The notes under the pieces were generated by a model. It saw only the letters and a program-made list of their open reading frames with translations, searched no databases and had not been told where the DNA came from. The position numbers were made by a program, and so were the translations under genes. 64,000 nucleotides of DNA from Vogesella indigofera (GTDB lineage: Bacteria > Pseudomonadota > Gammaproteobacteria > Burkholderiales > Chromobacteriaceae), in the NCBI RefSeq assembly GCF_028548395.1, contig NZ_JAQQLA010000004.1, positions 434,001-498,000 of the forward strand, written 5' to 3'. Positions within the stretch are counted from its first letter, which is position 1, and every line of letters begins with the position of its first letter. This document shows positions 50,730-59,156 of this stretch, piece after piece.

Positions 50730-51256
50730 TCAGCTGCGACTATGTACGGCACCTGGCCCGTTACAACCAGTGGATGAACGACAAGCTGTACGCCGTCGCC
50801 GGCACGCTGCCGCAAGCGGCGCTGGATGAGGCGCGCGGCGCCTTTTTCGGCTCGATCAGCGGCACGCTCAACCACCTGCTGGTCGCCGACACCATCTGGC
50901 TGAAACGGCTGGCGACGCATCCGGCGGGTTTTGCCAGCCTTAAGCCACTGCACCAGCAGGCGATGCCGGCACGGCTGGATCTGCCACTGGTCGACGGCTT
51001 TGCCGCGCAACAACAGCGGCGCCGGCAACTGGATGCGCTGATCGTGCAGTGGAGCCTGGAGCTGGCGCCGGCCGCGCTGGCCCAGGTGCTGGACTACCAC
51101 AATATGCGTGGCGAAGCGCAAAGCCGGCCGCTGCCCGAGGTACTGGTGCACCTGTTCAACCACCAGACCCACCATCGCGGCCAGCTCACCACCCTGCTGT
51201 CGCAGATCGGGCTGGATGTCGGCGTGACCGACCTGATCGCGATGCCGGCAGCCTGA
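50726..51256 (+). CDS. DinB family protein
   Basis: A 176-residue four-helix DinB/YfiT-like protein. Metal-binding histidines are in LNHLLVAD (near 50) and HLFNHQTHHRGQL (near 138 and 142). Members include thiol-dependent transferases and damage-induced proteins. Start ATG 50726 overlaps the previous stop. No partner points to a substrate. Confidence 0.85.
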   Translation: MISCDYVRHLARYNQWMNDKLYAVAGTLPQAALDEARGAFFGSISGTLNHLLVADTIWLKRLATHPAGFASLKPLHQQAMPARLDLPLVDGFAAQQQRRRQLDALIVQWSLELAPAALAQVLDYHNMRGEAQSRPLPEVLVHLFNHQTHHRGQLTTLLSQIGLDVGVTDLIAMPAA

Positions 51257-51260
51257 ACGG

Positions 51261-51296
51261 CATTGCGGCCAACCTTGGCAAAGGTTGGCCGCAATG
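51261..51296. terminator. Bidirectional terminator built from two 12-bp words
   Basis: CATTGCGGCCAACCTT, a four-base loop, and its exact 16-base complement, between the convergent dinB and xthA genes. Confidence 0.7.
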
Positions 51297-51322
51297 TGTT
51301 ACCGGCTGGCTGACGTGCCGCC

Positions 51323-52093
51323 TCAGGCCAGCGTGACCACCACCGGGGTGTGATCCGACGGCCGCTCCCACTTGCGCGGCAGCTTGTCGATCACGCATCC
51401 GCTGGCACGCGCCTGCAGGCTGGCGCTGATCAGGATGTGGTCGATGCGCACCCCCATGTTGCGGCGGAACATCATCGCGCGGTAATCCCACCAGCTGTAC
51501 TGCTTGTCCTCATCATTGAACAGGCGGAAGCTGTCCGCCAGCCCCAGGCCGATCAGGCGGCGGAAGGCCTCGCGCTCCGGCGTGGTGCACAGCACCTGCT
51601 CGCGCCAGCCCTCCGGGTCGTACACGTCGCGGTCTTCCGGCGCGATGTTGTAGTCGCCCAGCAGCGCGAAGTCGCGATGCACCGCCAGCTCGCTGGCGAC
51701 GTAGCGCTCCAGCTCGGCCAGCCACTGCAGCTTGTACTGGTACTTCGGCGACTCCACCGATTCGCCGTTGACGAAGTAGGCGCACACCACGCGCACGCCG
51801 TCGACGGTGGCGGCGATCACGCGGCGCTGCTCGTCGTCGTAGCCGGGGATGCCGGCCACCACGTCGCTGATGCTGCAGCCGTTCTTCACCAGGATGGCGA
51901 CGCCGTTATAGGTCTTCTGCCCGAACCACGCCGCCTGGTAGCCGGCGGCCTCGATCTCCGCCAGCGGGAACACCGGGTGGTCCATCTTCAGTTCCTGCAG
52001 GCACAACACCTCGATCGGGTTGTCGGCCAGCCATTGCAGCACTTGCGGCAGGCGCACTTTCAGCGAGTTGACGTTCCAGGTGGCAAGACGCAT
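51323..52093 (-). CDS. xthA: Exodeoxyribonuclease III
   Basis: 256 residues of the EEP nuclease fold. It begins RLATWNVNSLKVRLPQVLQWL, with catalytic E34 in CLQELKMD, GDYNIAPEDRDVYDP near 147, and the closing RIDHIL and SDHTPVV (active Asp-His pair). It cuts 5' of abasic sites and trims 3' ends in base-excision repair. It is a single-gene unit. Confidence 0.93.
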   Translation of the reverse strand: MRLATWNVNSLKVRLPQVLQWLADNPIEVLCLQELKMDHPVFPLAEIEAAGYQAAWFGQKTYNGVAILVKNGCSISDVVAGIPGYDDEQRRVIAATVDGVRVVCAYFVNGESVESPKYQYKLQWLAELERYVASELAVHRDFALLGDYNIAPEDRDVYDPEGWREQVLCTTPEREAFRRLIGLGLADSFRLFNDEDKQYSWWDYRAMMFRRNMGVRIDHILISASLQARASGCVIDKLPRKWERPSDHTPVVVTLA

Positions 52094-52747
52094 AGCGAGG
52101 CTCCTAATTGATTGCAGGCCGCCACCTTAGCGTGCCGGCTGCGGGCTGGCAAACCGCGCCCGCCACCCGCCTGTGCGCAGCACGCCGGTGACTAATATTC
52201 CAAACACAAAAACGCCAAATACGGCGCCAAGTGGCTGATTTTTGCCTAACCATGTTTAAACAAATAAACAACAACCACCGCAAGCCGATTTGCCAAAGCC
52301 GTGCGCGGCTGCCTAGAATGGTTCCGTTATCGTAACCGGATGTCCAAATTGTCGTTCAATTCCAAACAACTGCCGCAGTCCGCCGTCGCCATTTGCCCGA
52401 CGCTGCACCCGCAACGCAACCGCCTGGCGCCGATCGCGCAGAGCTTTGCCATGCGTACCCCGACCTTCCGTCATCGCGACACCCTGCACGCCGCTGCCCA
52501 GCCGGACACCCAGTCCGAGCCGCCCCGTTAGCTTCCCGCCGCTGTTCGCCGCCTTACTTTCCCGCTGATTTGATGTCGTAAAACGCGCAGTACCCGCGTC
52601 CCGCGCCCGTACTGTGCCTGTCGCCCGTTGCCGCCCTTGCCGCACGGTGATGCCGTCATGCCGCCTGCCTGCGCCCCTTGTCGTGCGCCAGCCGCGGCTG
52701 TCCCGGTGTTGCTAGCGCCGGCCAGGCCGCGGGCCAAGGATTTTGCA
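52094..52747. other. Intergenic region with one possible small gene
   Basis: 52190-52290 is AT-rich and could hold promoters. A frame from ATG 52340 to 52531 would give a 63-residue protein rich in proline, arginine and serine (NSKQLPQSAVAICPTLHPQR), but its ribosome site is weak and no family is recognised, so I do not call it a gene. Further right there is only the leader of the LysE gene. Confidence 0.4.
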
Positions 52748-53368
52748 ATGGATTTCCATAACTGGTTGATGTACCTCGGCACCATCGTGCTGTTGATGGC
52801 GGCGCCCGGCCCGGCGCCCTTGCTGACCCTGTCGCACGGCGCGCAGCACGGCGCCCGTGGCGGCATTCCCAATGCGCTGGGCTTTTCCGCCGGCGCGCTG
52901 CTGCTGATGGCGCTGTCGGCGCTGGGCATCAGCGCGCTGCTACTGGCCTCGCCGACCGCGTTCAATGTGGTGAGGCTGCTCGGCGCCGGCTATCTGGTGT
53001 GGCTGGGGGTGGCGCTGTGGCGCAAGCCGTTCAGCATCGGCGGCGGCGCCAGTGCCGCGCCGGCCAGCAAGCTGTGGAGCGGTTTCCGCCCCGCCTTCCT
53101 GCTGGCGATCAGCAATCCGGAGGACACCGTGTTCTTCAGCGCGCTGCTGCCGCGCTTCCTGGAGCCGCAACAGCCGCTGTGGCCGCAATACGCGGTGATG
53201 GCCGTCACCTGGGTGGTGGCCGACCTGGTCATCGCCGTGCTGCTGGCCGCCGCCGGTGGCCGGCTCGGCGTGTGGCTGGCCTGCGGCCAACGTTTGCAGC
53301 GCTTCTCGCGTACTTCCGGCGGCCTGTTCGTGGTGGCCGGCGTGACACTGGCCGCGATGCAGCACTGA
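52748..53368 (+). CDS. LysE/RhtB-family exporter
   Basis: 206 residues with six membrane segments. The signature is LLMAAPGPAPLLTLSHGAQHG near 16-37 (core APGPAPLLTLSHG), with GAGYLVWLGVALWR and a C-terminal FVVAGVTLAA. The family exports amino acids. ATG 52748 has AAGGA upstream. The substrate is unknown and no regulator is next to it. Confidence 0.85.
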   Translation: MDFHNWLMYLGTIVLLMAAPGPAPLLTLSHGAQHGARGGIPNALGFSAGALLLMALSALGISALLLASPTAFNVVRLLGAGYLVWLGVALWRKPFSIGGGASAAPASKLWSGFRPAFLLAISNPEDTVFFSALLPRFLEPQQPLWPQYAVMAVTWVVADLVIAVLLAAAGGRLGVWLACGQRLQRFSRTSGGLFVVAGVTLAAMQH

Positions 53369-53481
53369 CGCAGCAAAAAGAATGCCCCCGCTTGCGGCGG
53401 GGGCCAACGTCTAGTTCTTTCACTGCATGCAACCACAGCTAGGAGCGCGCCACCCCGCCACAAGTTCCGCCGCCGCCCCAT

Positions 53482-53507
53482 AAAAAAACCACGCCGGTCA
53501 GGCGTGG
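53482..53507 (-). terminator. Terminator after the orphan Bug gene
   Basis: CCACGCC-GGTCA-GGCGTGG hairpin with an A-run on the left, giving a U-run on the minus strand. A GCCCCCGC/GCGGGGGC hairpin at 53384-53404 follows the LysE gene. Confidence 0.75.
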
Positions 53508-53553
53508 CAAAAGAGAGTACTACGTGGAACCGGTAGCGAGCGCCGGCAGGCGC

Positions 53554-54534
53554 TCACAGTGTCTGGTACACCAGCCCGAACTGGGTGGCGATCTTGCGGT
53601 ATTCCTTCACCTGGCGTTTGACATAGGCGTCCATCTGCGCACCGGTGAGGCTGAACGGGAACAGGTCGTAGCCCTCGCGCAGCCGCGCGAATTCCGGCGT
53701 CGCCATCACCTTGCGGAAGCTGGTTTCCCAGTAGGCGTAATCGGCGGCCGACACCTTGGGCCCGACATAGAAGCCGCGGATGATGGGCCACACGATGTCA
53801 AAACCCTGCTCGCGCGCGGTGGGAATGCCGGACAGCCGGCCCGGCAGGCGCTTGTCCGACATCACCGCCAGCACGCGGATCTTGCGCTGGTCCAGCTGCG
53901 GCATCACCTCGCTGAGATCGCCGGACGCCGCCTGGATGTGGCCGCCGAGCAGCGCGGTGGTGGTCTCGCCACCGCCCTCGAACGCGACATAACGCATCTG
54001 CTGGTGGCTGACCCCGGCCTGGCGCGCGATCAGCACCGTCTTGATCCAGTCCTGGCTGCCGACGGTGCCGCCGGCGCCGAACACGATCTCGCTGGGATGT
54101 GCCTTCACCGCCGCCACCAGCTGTTTCAGGTTCTGGTACGGCGAATCGGTGCGCACCGCGATCATGCCGTAGTCGGCGCCAACCCCGGCCAGCCAGCGCA
54201 CGTCGTTGACGTTGTACTTGCCGAACTTACCCTGCGCCAGATTCAGAAGCGAGCCGCCGGAAAAGGCGACGATGATGTTGCCGTCCGCCGGACGCTGCGC
54301 CACCACGGTGTTGTAGGCCACCGCGCCGATGCCGCCCGGCATGTAGCTGATGCGCAGCGGCCGCGTCAGCAGCTTGCTGTTGTTCAGCGCCGCGCGCGCC
54401 AGCTTGCAGGTCAGGTCAAAGCCGCCGCCGGGCCGTGCCGGAGCGATGCATTCCGGGTCGTCCGGCTCCGCCGCCGCGGCCAGCGACACCAGCAGCAGCG
54501 CGCCCGCCAGCACGGCAACACAGGTTCTTGCCAT
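53554..54534 (-). CDS. Bug-family periplasmic carboxylate-binding protein
   Basis: 326 residues with a signal peptide (ARTCVAVLAGALLLVSLAAAAEP), then CIAPARPGGGFDLTCKL, SYMPGGIGAVAYN and FGAGGTVGSQDW. It is in the same family as TctC at 45.8 kb but clearly different in sequence. No permease genes are next to it. It is divergent from the TctDE-like pair, so it may act as an extracytoplasmic sensor for that kinase. ATG 54534 has GAGGAG ten bases upstream. Confidence 0.87.
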   Translation of the reverse strand: MARTCVAVLAGALLLVSLAAAAEPDDPECIAPARPGGGFDLTCKLARAALNNSKLLTRPLRISYMPGGIGAVAYNTVVAQRPADGNIIVAFSGGSLLNLAQGKFGKYNVNDVRWLAGVGADYGMIAVRTDSPYQNLKQLVAAVKAHPSEIVFGAGGTVGSQDWIKTVLIARQAGVSHQQMRYVAFEGGGETTTALLGGHIQAASGDLSEVMPQLDQRKIRVLAVMSDKRLPGRLSGIPTAREQGFDIVWPIIRGFYVGPKVSAADYAYWETSFRKVMATPEFARLREGYDLFPFSLTGAQMDAYVKRQVKEYRKIATQFGLVYQTL

Positions 54535-54720
54535 GATGTGTTGACTCCTCATTATTCCGTTCGCCTTGTCTGGCCCCGATACTGCCTATTGACACCCGCG
54601 CCGTCAGGCGCAACGCTTGTCCGGGGTTGGCGAATCACGCTCCGTATTATTGGAGACGATCATAAGCACAAGCACTTTCACCAACCTTTCACCCGGCACG
54701 CACAGAGACAAAGAGAGAGC

Positions 54721-55395
54721 ATGCGCATCATCCTGATAGAAGACCAGCCCGACCTCGCCCACTGGCTGGCGCGGGCGCTGACCGCCAGCGGCTACGTCGT
54801 CGACGTGATCGGCGACGGCATCGACGCCGACAACGCGCTGAAAACCGAAGAATACGACCTCGCCATCCTCGACATGAACCTGCCGCGGCTGAGCGGCGAA
54901 ACCATCCTGCAGCGGCTGCGCGCCCGCCACCAGACCCTGCCGGTGCTGGTGCTCACCGCGCGCGGCGAGCTGTCGGACAAAGTCAAGGGCCTGGAAATGG
55001 GCGCCGACGACTATCTGGTCAAGCCCTTCGAGCTGGACGAGCTGGAGGCGCGGCTGAAGGCGCTGCTGCGCCGCCACCAGGGCCACGAAAACGCGTGGCT
55101 GCAGTGTGGCGACCTGCGCTACAGCAAGCAGCAGCAGTTCTTCGAGCTGGCCGGCAAGCTGCTGACGCTGACGCGGCGCGAACACACGGTGCTGGAGGTG
55201 CTGATCCGGCGCAAGGGCCAGCCGCTGAACCGCGAGCGGCTGTTCAACCAGGTGTTCACCCTCGACGACAACGCCAACCAGGAGGCGATCGAAGTCTACA
55301 TCCACCGCCTGCGCAAGAAGCTGGACGGCAGCAACGTCAGCATCACCACCCTGCGCGGGCTGGGCTACCTGCTGGAACAGCGCGATGCGCCTTGA
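54721..55395 (+). CDS. tctD: OmpR-family response regulator, TctD-like
   Basis: 224 residues. The receiver domain has IEDQPDLAHWLARAL (D at 8), phospho-acceptor D51 in [26 protein letters not shown], and the C-terminal winged helix has LTRREHTVLEVLIRRKG and EVYIHRLRKKL. Sequence and partner suggest TctD, which activates tricarboxylate transport. It overlaps the kinase gene by 11 bases. The divergent Bug gene and the tctCBA operon are probable targets. Confidence 0.83.
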   Translation: MRIILIEDQPDLAHWLARALTASGYVVDVIGDGIDADNALKTEEYDLAILDMNLPRLSGETILQRLRARHQTLPVLVLTARGELSDKVKGLEMGADDYLVKPFELDELEARLKALLRRHQGHENAWLQCGDLRYSKQQQFFELAGKLLTLTRREHTVLEVLIRRKGQPLNRERLFNQVFTLDDNANQEAIEVYIHRLRKKLDGSNVSITTLRGLGYLLEQRDAP

Positions 55396-56821
55396 GCAGC
55401 TGTTCAACCGCCGCAGCCTGCTCGGCAAGTTCGTGCGCTGGCTGCTACTGCCGCTGCTGCTGCTGTGGATCATCAACACCGTGGTCGCCTACCAGATCAG
55501 CAGCGCCGCGGCCAACCTGGCCTACGACCGCACCCTGCTGGCCTCGGCGCGGGTGATCGCGGAACAGGTGATGGTGCGCAACGGCAAGCTGCACGTGGAA
55601 GTGCCCTACATCGCGCTCGACAACTTCGAATACGACAACCGCGGCCAGATGTTCTACCGCGTCAGCGATTTCGCCGGCAACATCATCTCCGGCTACGGCG
55701 ACCTGCCGCAGATGCCGAAGAACACGCCGCGCACCGAACTGTACCCGGCGCTGGTGCACTTCCACGACGACATCTACCGCGAACGGCCGATCCGCATGGC
55801 CACCTTCTACAAGCCGCTGTTCGAGGGCGGGCTGCAGGGCATGATCAAGGTCGAGGTCGCCGAAACCACCGAGGCGCGGCAGTACATGACGCACCAGGTG
55901 CTCAACTACACGCTGTGGGGCCAGGGACTACTGGTGTTCTGCGCGCTGTGCTTCGTCGGGCTGGCGATGACGCGCATCCTGCAGCCTATCCGCCAGCTGG
56001 GCGAGGAAGTGATCCGCCGCCCGCCCGGCGACTTCAGCGACATCGAGGTCGGTACCACCCACAGCGAACTGCTGCCGCTGGTCGCCGCCATCAACCAGTA
56101 CCGTCGCCGCTTGGCGCAGCTGCTGATGCGCTACCAGCGCTTCGCCGCCGACGCCTCGCACCAGCTGCGCACCCCGCTGGCGGTGATGACCACCCAGGCC
56201 GAACACGCGCTGCGCGACGGCAGCCCGGAAGTGATGCGCGAAAGCCTCACCGAGCTGAAGCAGATGCTGAAGAAGACCACCCGTCTCACCAACCAGCTGC
56301 TGCTGCTGGCCAAGATGGACTCCGGCAGCCACCAGCTGCGCCGCGACCGGCCTCAGCCGCCGTTTTCGCTGCTCGACAGCATCGAGAAGATCGTGATGGC
56401 CAAGCTGGCCGCCGCGCGGCGCAAGGACATCGACCTCGGCCTGGAAAACCGCTGCCGCGACCAGAACGTGCCGATCCACGGCAAGCAGATGCTGATTGAG
56501 GAAGTGCTGCTCAACCTGCTCGACAACGCGCTGCGCCACACCCCGAGCGGCGGCGTGATCACCCTGCGCCTGTACGACGCCGCCCCCGGCGGCGACCGCG
56601 GCTGCATCTTCGAGATTGAGGACAGCGGCCCCGGCATCCAGCCCGAGCAACGCGAACAGGTCTTCGAGCGCTTCCACCAGCTGCCCGACGCCGCCCCCGG
56701 CGGCAGCGGCCTCGGCCTCGCCATCGTCAAGGACATCTGCCGCCTCCACGACATCGACATCAGCCTGCACAATGGCCCGCAACTGGGCGGTCTGCTGGTG
56801 CAACTCGCCTTCAAGCGCTGA
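55385..56821 (+). CDS. tctE: Sensor histidine kinase, TctE-like
   Basis: 478 residues. Membrane segments lie near 17-38 and 178-198, around a periplasmic domain of about 140 residues with the TctE-type sequence (YDRTLLASARVIAEQV near 47). A HAMP linker follows, then H259 in FAADASHQLRTPL, the N-box LLDNALRHTPSGG and the G-boxes EDSGPGI and GGSGLGLAIV. TctE kinases often sense citrate or related acids with a Bug protein. It ends in a palindromic terminator. Confidence 0.86.
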   Translation: MRLEQLFNRRSLLGKFVRWLLLPLLLLWIINTVVAYQISSAAANLAYDRTLLASARVIAEQVMVRNGKLHVEVPYIALDNFEYDNRGQMFYRVSDFAGNIISGYGDLPQMPKNTPRTELYPALVHFHDDIYRERPIRMATFYKPLFEGGLQGMIKVEVAETTEARQYMTHQVLNYTLWGQGLLVFCALCFVGLAMTRILQPIRQLGEEVIRRPPGDFSDIEVGTTHSELLPLVAAINQYRRRLAQLLMRYQRFAADASHQLRTPLAVMTTQAEHALRDGSPEVMRESLTELKQMLKKTTRLTNQLLLLAKMDSGSHQLRRDRPQPPFSLLDSIEKIVMAKLAAARRKDIDLGLENRCRDQNVPIHGKQMLIEEVLLNLLDNALRHTPSGGVITLRLYDAAPGGDRGCIFEIEDSGPGIQPEQREQVFERFHQLPDAAPGGSGLGLAIVKDICRLHDIDISLHNGPQLGGLLVQLAFKR

Positions 56822-56826
56822 ACACC

Positions 56827-56846
56827 TGCGGCCAACCTTGGCCGCA
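56827..56846. terminator. Terminator after tctE
   Basis: TGCGGCCAACCTTGGCCGCA: the 12-bp word overlapping its own inverted arm (TGCGGCCAA/TTGGCCGCA), five bases after the stop codon. Confidence 0.6.
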
Positions 56847-57038
56847 GGCAGCGCCGGAATTCACCCCCTGACGCCCCGGCAACGGACTAGCCAAAACGCT
56901 GTCATGCCGCCGCGTGGCAATGCCGCAACAGCACCGCCCACCGCCCCCTCCCGCCCCAAAACAGGGCTTGCAAGTCGCCACAGATGAACCATGCTGAAGC
57001 TAGCGGCGACACTGGGTCGCCCCGGCGGGACACGCGCC

Positions 57039-57344
57039 ATGACACGCTCTTTTCTGCTCAGCCTGCTCTTGTTCGGCATCGCCCAGCCGACCCACGCCAT
57101 CTGTGCGTCGGAAATCCTCAAGTGCGCCCGATCCGCCCCGCTGATCCTGCAGCTGGAAGCGGCGAGCGCCGGCGACAAGACCTTCATCCCCCCGCCGACA
57201 CCCAGTTTCATACTGGAAAGAAACGAGCTGACCAGCAGCAACAAGATCGACCTGCGCCCCAGCTGGCGACTGGACGACGACACCCGCATGTCGGTTAAGG
57301 TGAAGCGTCATCAGGTGGAACTGCGCCTGAGAAAACGGTGGTAG
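57039..57344 (+). CDS. Small secreted protein, unknown
   Basis: 101 residues with a signal peptide (TRSFLLSLLLFGIAQPTHA), then ASEILKCARSAPLILQLE and a basic C-terminus (MSVKVKRHQVELRLRKRW). Two cysteines lie close to the mature start. No family is recognised. ATG 57039 is chosen because it begins the signal peptide; ATG 56991 is also in frame. It stands alone. Confidence 0.55.
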   Translation: MTRSFLLSLLLFGIAQPTHAICASEILKCARSAPLILQLEAASAGDKTFIPPPTPSFILERNELTSSNKIDLRPSWRLDDDTRMSVKVKRHQVELRLRKRW

Positions 57345-57381
57345 ATCACCACCGCTACGCAGCGACGAGCACAAACCAAAC

Positions 57382-57420
57382 AAGGTTGGCCGCAAACCAT
57401 GACGACTTGCGGCCAACCTT
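57382..57420. repeat. Inverted pair of the 12-bp word
   Basis: AAGGTTGGCCGC and, 15 bases later, GCGGCCAACCTT: two copies pointing away from each other, with CAAGG and CCTTG at the outer ends. Placed after the small secreted-protein gene. Confidence 0.7.
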
Positions 57421-57434
57421 GTTCATTGATTCTC

Positions 57435-57867
57435 GGTAACCGCTGGGCGTCGCAGGCTCTGCACCAGGCTACACGCCAGACTTACCATGTTGAGATAGAG
57501 GGGACAATCCAGAATGGTTAAACGCTACAACCCGGATGATGTCACCAGACTGCATGATAAAGTCATGGCAACCCGTTCCTTGATCCAGAACCTCAAGAAC
57601 GGAATTGGATGATCCCCATTCTTGCTTTGCAGGCACCACAAGCTCAGTGACATCAAAAAAACTAATGGCAAAAGGCTCTAGTAAAGTCGGCGCCCCGGCA
57701 AAATCGAACGTGCACGTACGTGACATCCAATCAAAGTGGATCGCCAGCAGGGTTGCATCATGCATTTTTTGAATTGATAGCGACATACGATGCCATTCCT
57801 GAATAAGCGGTAAACGTTGGGCCTCGCAAGCTCAGCACCAACCTACATGCCCGACTTACCGCGTTGC
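57435..57867. repeat. Two copies of a 59-bp repeat flanking a small gene
   Basis: 57435-57492 and 57809-57867 are similar along their length (GGTAA-CG-TGGGC, TCGCA-GCTC, GCACCA, ACTTACC). The first covers the 3' end and stop of the gene at 57469. They resemble the common GTAGGTTGG...CCCAACG extragenic palindrome. They may mark past recombination. Confidence 0.55.
57469..57786 (-). CDS. Hypothetical protein, immunity-like
   Basis: 105 residues, lower in G+C than the core genes. MHDATLLAIHFDWMSRTCTFDF and VPAKQEWGSSNSVLEV are typical of small beta-rich proteins found beside polymorphic toxins, but I cannot name a family with confidence. AGGA lies 11 bases before the ATG. No toxin gene is nearby, so it may be an orphan. 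Confidence 0.55.
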   Translation of the reverse strand: MSLSIQKMHDATLLAIHFDWMSRTCTFDFAGAPTLLEPFAISFFDVTELVVPAKQEWGSSNSVLEVLDQGTGCHDFIMQSGDIIRVVAFNHSGLSPLSQHGKSGV

Positions 57868-57948
57868 GCAAGCGGTTTTGCGAGCAGAGGAACCACTGAT
57901 GTTGCATAGGGGTATCCAATGACAGACAGGGTGCTGCTTGCCCTCAGG

Positions 57949-58392
57949 TTAACGGGCGGAGGGTTTGACATATGGAGTGACAGCAATAACCTTTGCGCGG
58001 AGAGCCTTGAACTCACAGCAAAACTGATAGCAGTGTTTAAGTTCTACGTGTAGTGTGTCGCGCCCCCCATGAGGCTCGTCGCACAGCGAGAGGTTTAGCG
58101 ACGACACAACATTCTGTTGATTGAAGCCTTCAAGCTCGAATTCAAAAATGTCTTCAAACAGCAGGTGCACGACAGAATCGTTGTGGAGTTTGTAGCTGCC
58201 ATCCTCAGCAAATTCTGGCCCCATGATCCAGCCGCGAAGGTGAATCTCGACTGACGGGACACTTGCCCCGTCTGGTAAGCGAGGCACCCGATCCAGAATA
58301 ATTCGCAGCACTTCACCATCATGAAAACTCGGCCACATCCCAAACCGGGCAACAACCTGCTCGTACCCCTCGATGAACTCATATGCTTGCAT
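57949..58392 (-). CDS. Imm50-like small protein
   Basis: 147 residues. FGMWPSFHDGEVLRIILDR near 17 and FEFELEGFNQQNVVSSLNL near 82 resemble the immunity protein 50 type fold (FHDAEV and LEGFNxQNV). Such proteins usually neutralise a secreted toxin. None is present here, and the gene stands alone between repeat blocks. Family assignment is from memory of motifs. ATG 58392 is used; its G+C is below average. Confidence 0.55.
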   Translation of the reverse strand: MQAYEFIEGYEQVVARFGMWPSFHDGEVLRIILDRVPRLPDGASVPSVEIHLRGWIMGPEFAEDGSYKLHNDSVVHLLFEDIFEFELEGFNQQNVVSSLNLSLCDEPHGGRDTLHVELKHCYQFCCEFKALRAKVIAVTPYVKPSAR

Positions 58393-58523
58393 GGTGGCTC
58401 TATCCGAAAATATTCAACGTATTGTGTAAGCGGCAACTCTGTTCAGTCTGGTATTTCGCAATCTCAACAGATGGCACGCCAGTATGACAAAAGGGCAAAC
58501 CATTAGGTACGCCCTTTCAAAAA

Positions 58524-59100
58524 TTATTCTGCGGCCAACCTTTGCGTATCAGCGGTGCGGCGCCCGGCAAGCCAAGTGACGCACGTTATATTAATGAGCA
58601 CACCCCGCAACAACCAGAACCGCACCGACGCGCCCGTCCCGTTGGCGCAAGCCGTGCAAATTGCCGCCAGCCCGGAAACAAGCTCCCTACAACCCGTAGC
58701 CCGGATAAGCGATAGCGCATCCGGGGGCGTGAGCACATCCCCGGATGCGCCTGCGGCTTATCCGGGCTACACGTCGGCATCAATGATGCACACCCTACAA
58801 CAACCAAAACCCCACCGGCGCGCCCCGCCCCGTTGGCGCAAGCCGTGCAAACTGCCGCCAGCCCGGAAACAAGCCGCCCTCTTTTGAGCGCAGCGGATGG
58901 GCGGCGTCGGGATGGCGGCGGTTGGCACGGGAATTCTTGTGCCTTCGGGAGAGCGGGGATTGGAAAGGGGCGGCGGCAGCCCCTTTTCCCGCCGCCGCGC
59001 GGCAAGCGGCAGATAAAAACATCCGCGCAGCGGATACCCCAGACAAAAACAAGGTTGGCCGCAAACCTGTTACGGCTTGCGACCAACCTTTTCCATTCAA
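58524..59100. repeat. Intergenic repeat block, copies 2 and 3, with REP-like core
   Basis: No gene is seen from 58393 to 59156. AATGAGCACACCCC...CCGTTGGCGCAAGCCGTGCA...CAGCCCGGAAACAAGC occurs at 58592-58685 and its core again at about 58790-58880, both matching 19322-19420. Between them lies a REP-like GTAGCCCGGATAAGC / GCTTATCCGGGCTAC pair (58697-58771). The end (GCGGCAGATAAAA...ATACCCCAGAC) also matches copy 1. Copies of the 12-bp word are at 58531 and 59051, with a variant at 59079. Confidence 0.7.
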
Positions 59101-59156
59101 TGATGCGTCCCCCTTCGGGGTGACAGCACCCAACCTGACGCGTCACACGCCCGAAC

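Larger units (their letters stand above)
3084..59062. repeat. Dispersed 12-bp word GCGGCCAACCTT (candidate DNA uptake sequence)
   Basis: Exact copies by hand count. Plus orientation starts: 3084, 7770, 9782, 14785, 15261, 22082, 31200, 36085, 38714, 39848, 50100, 51265, 56828, 57409, 58531. Minus orientation (AAGGTTGGCCGC) starts: 7787, 12536, 18645, 19597, 21256, 25042, 27142, 39864, 51281, 57382, 59051. Near-copies include the palindromes GCGGCCAACGTTGGCCGC at 32355, 41589 and 59863, and variants at 671, 4262, 10655, 13116, 20666, 28304, 43919, 44798, 53283, 55507, 61580 and 62102. A longer consensus is TTGCGGCCAACCTTG. Copies lie within reading frames (recB, recC, the nitronate monooxygenase and others, often encoding AANL) and between genes. 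About 0.01-0.02 exact copies would be expected by chance in this length. Confidence 0.85.

Noticed and set aside
52340-52531. A 63-codon frame before the LysE gene
   Set aside because: Weak ribosome site, no recognisable family and a composition that fits random GC-rich sequence.
3084-59062. The 12-bp word as a Chi site for the RecBCD found here
   Set aside because: Chi sites are strongly oriented towards the replication origin; here 15 and 11 copies lie in the two directions, and many form inverted pairs. Not excluded without replichore data.
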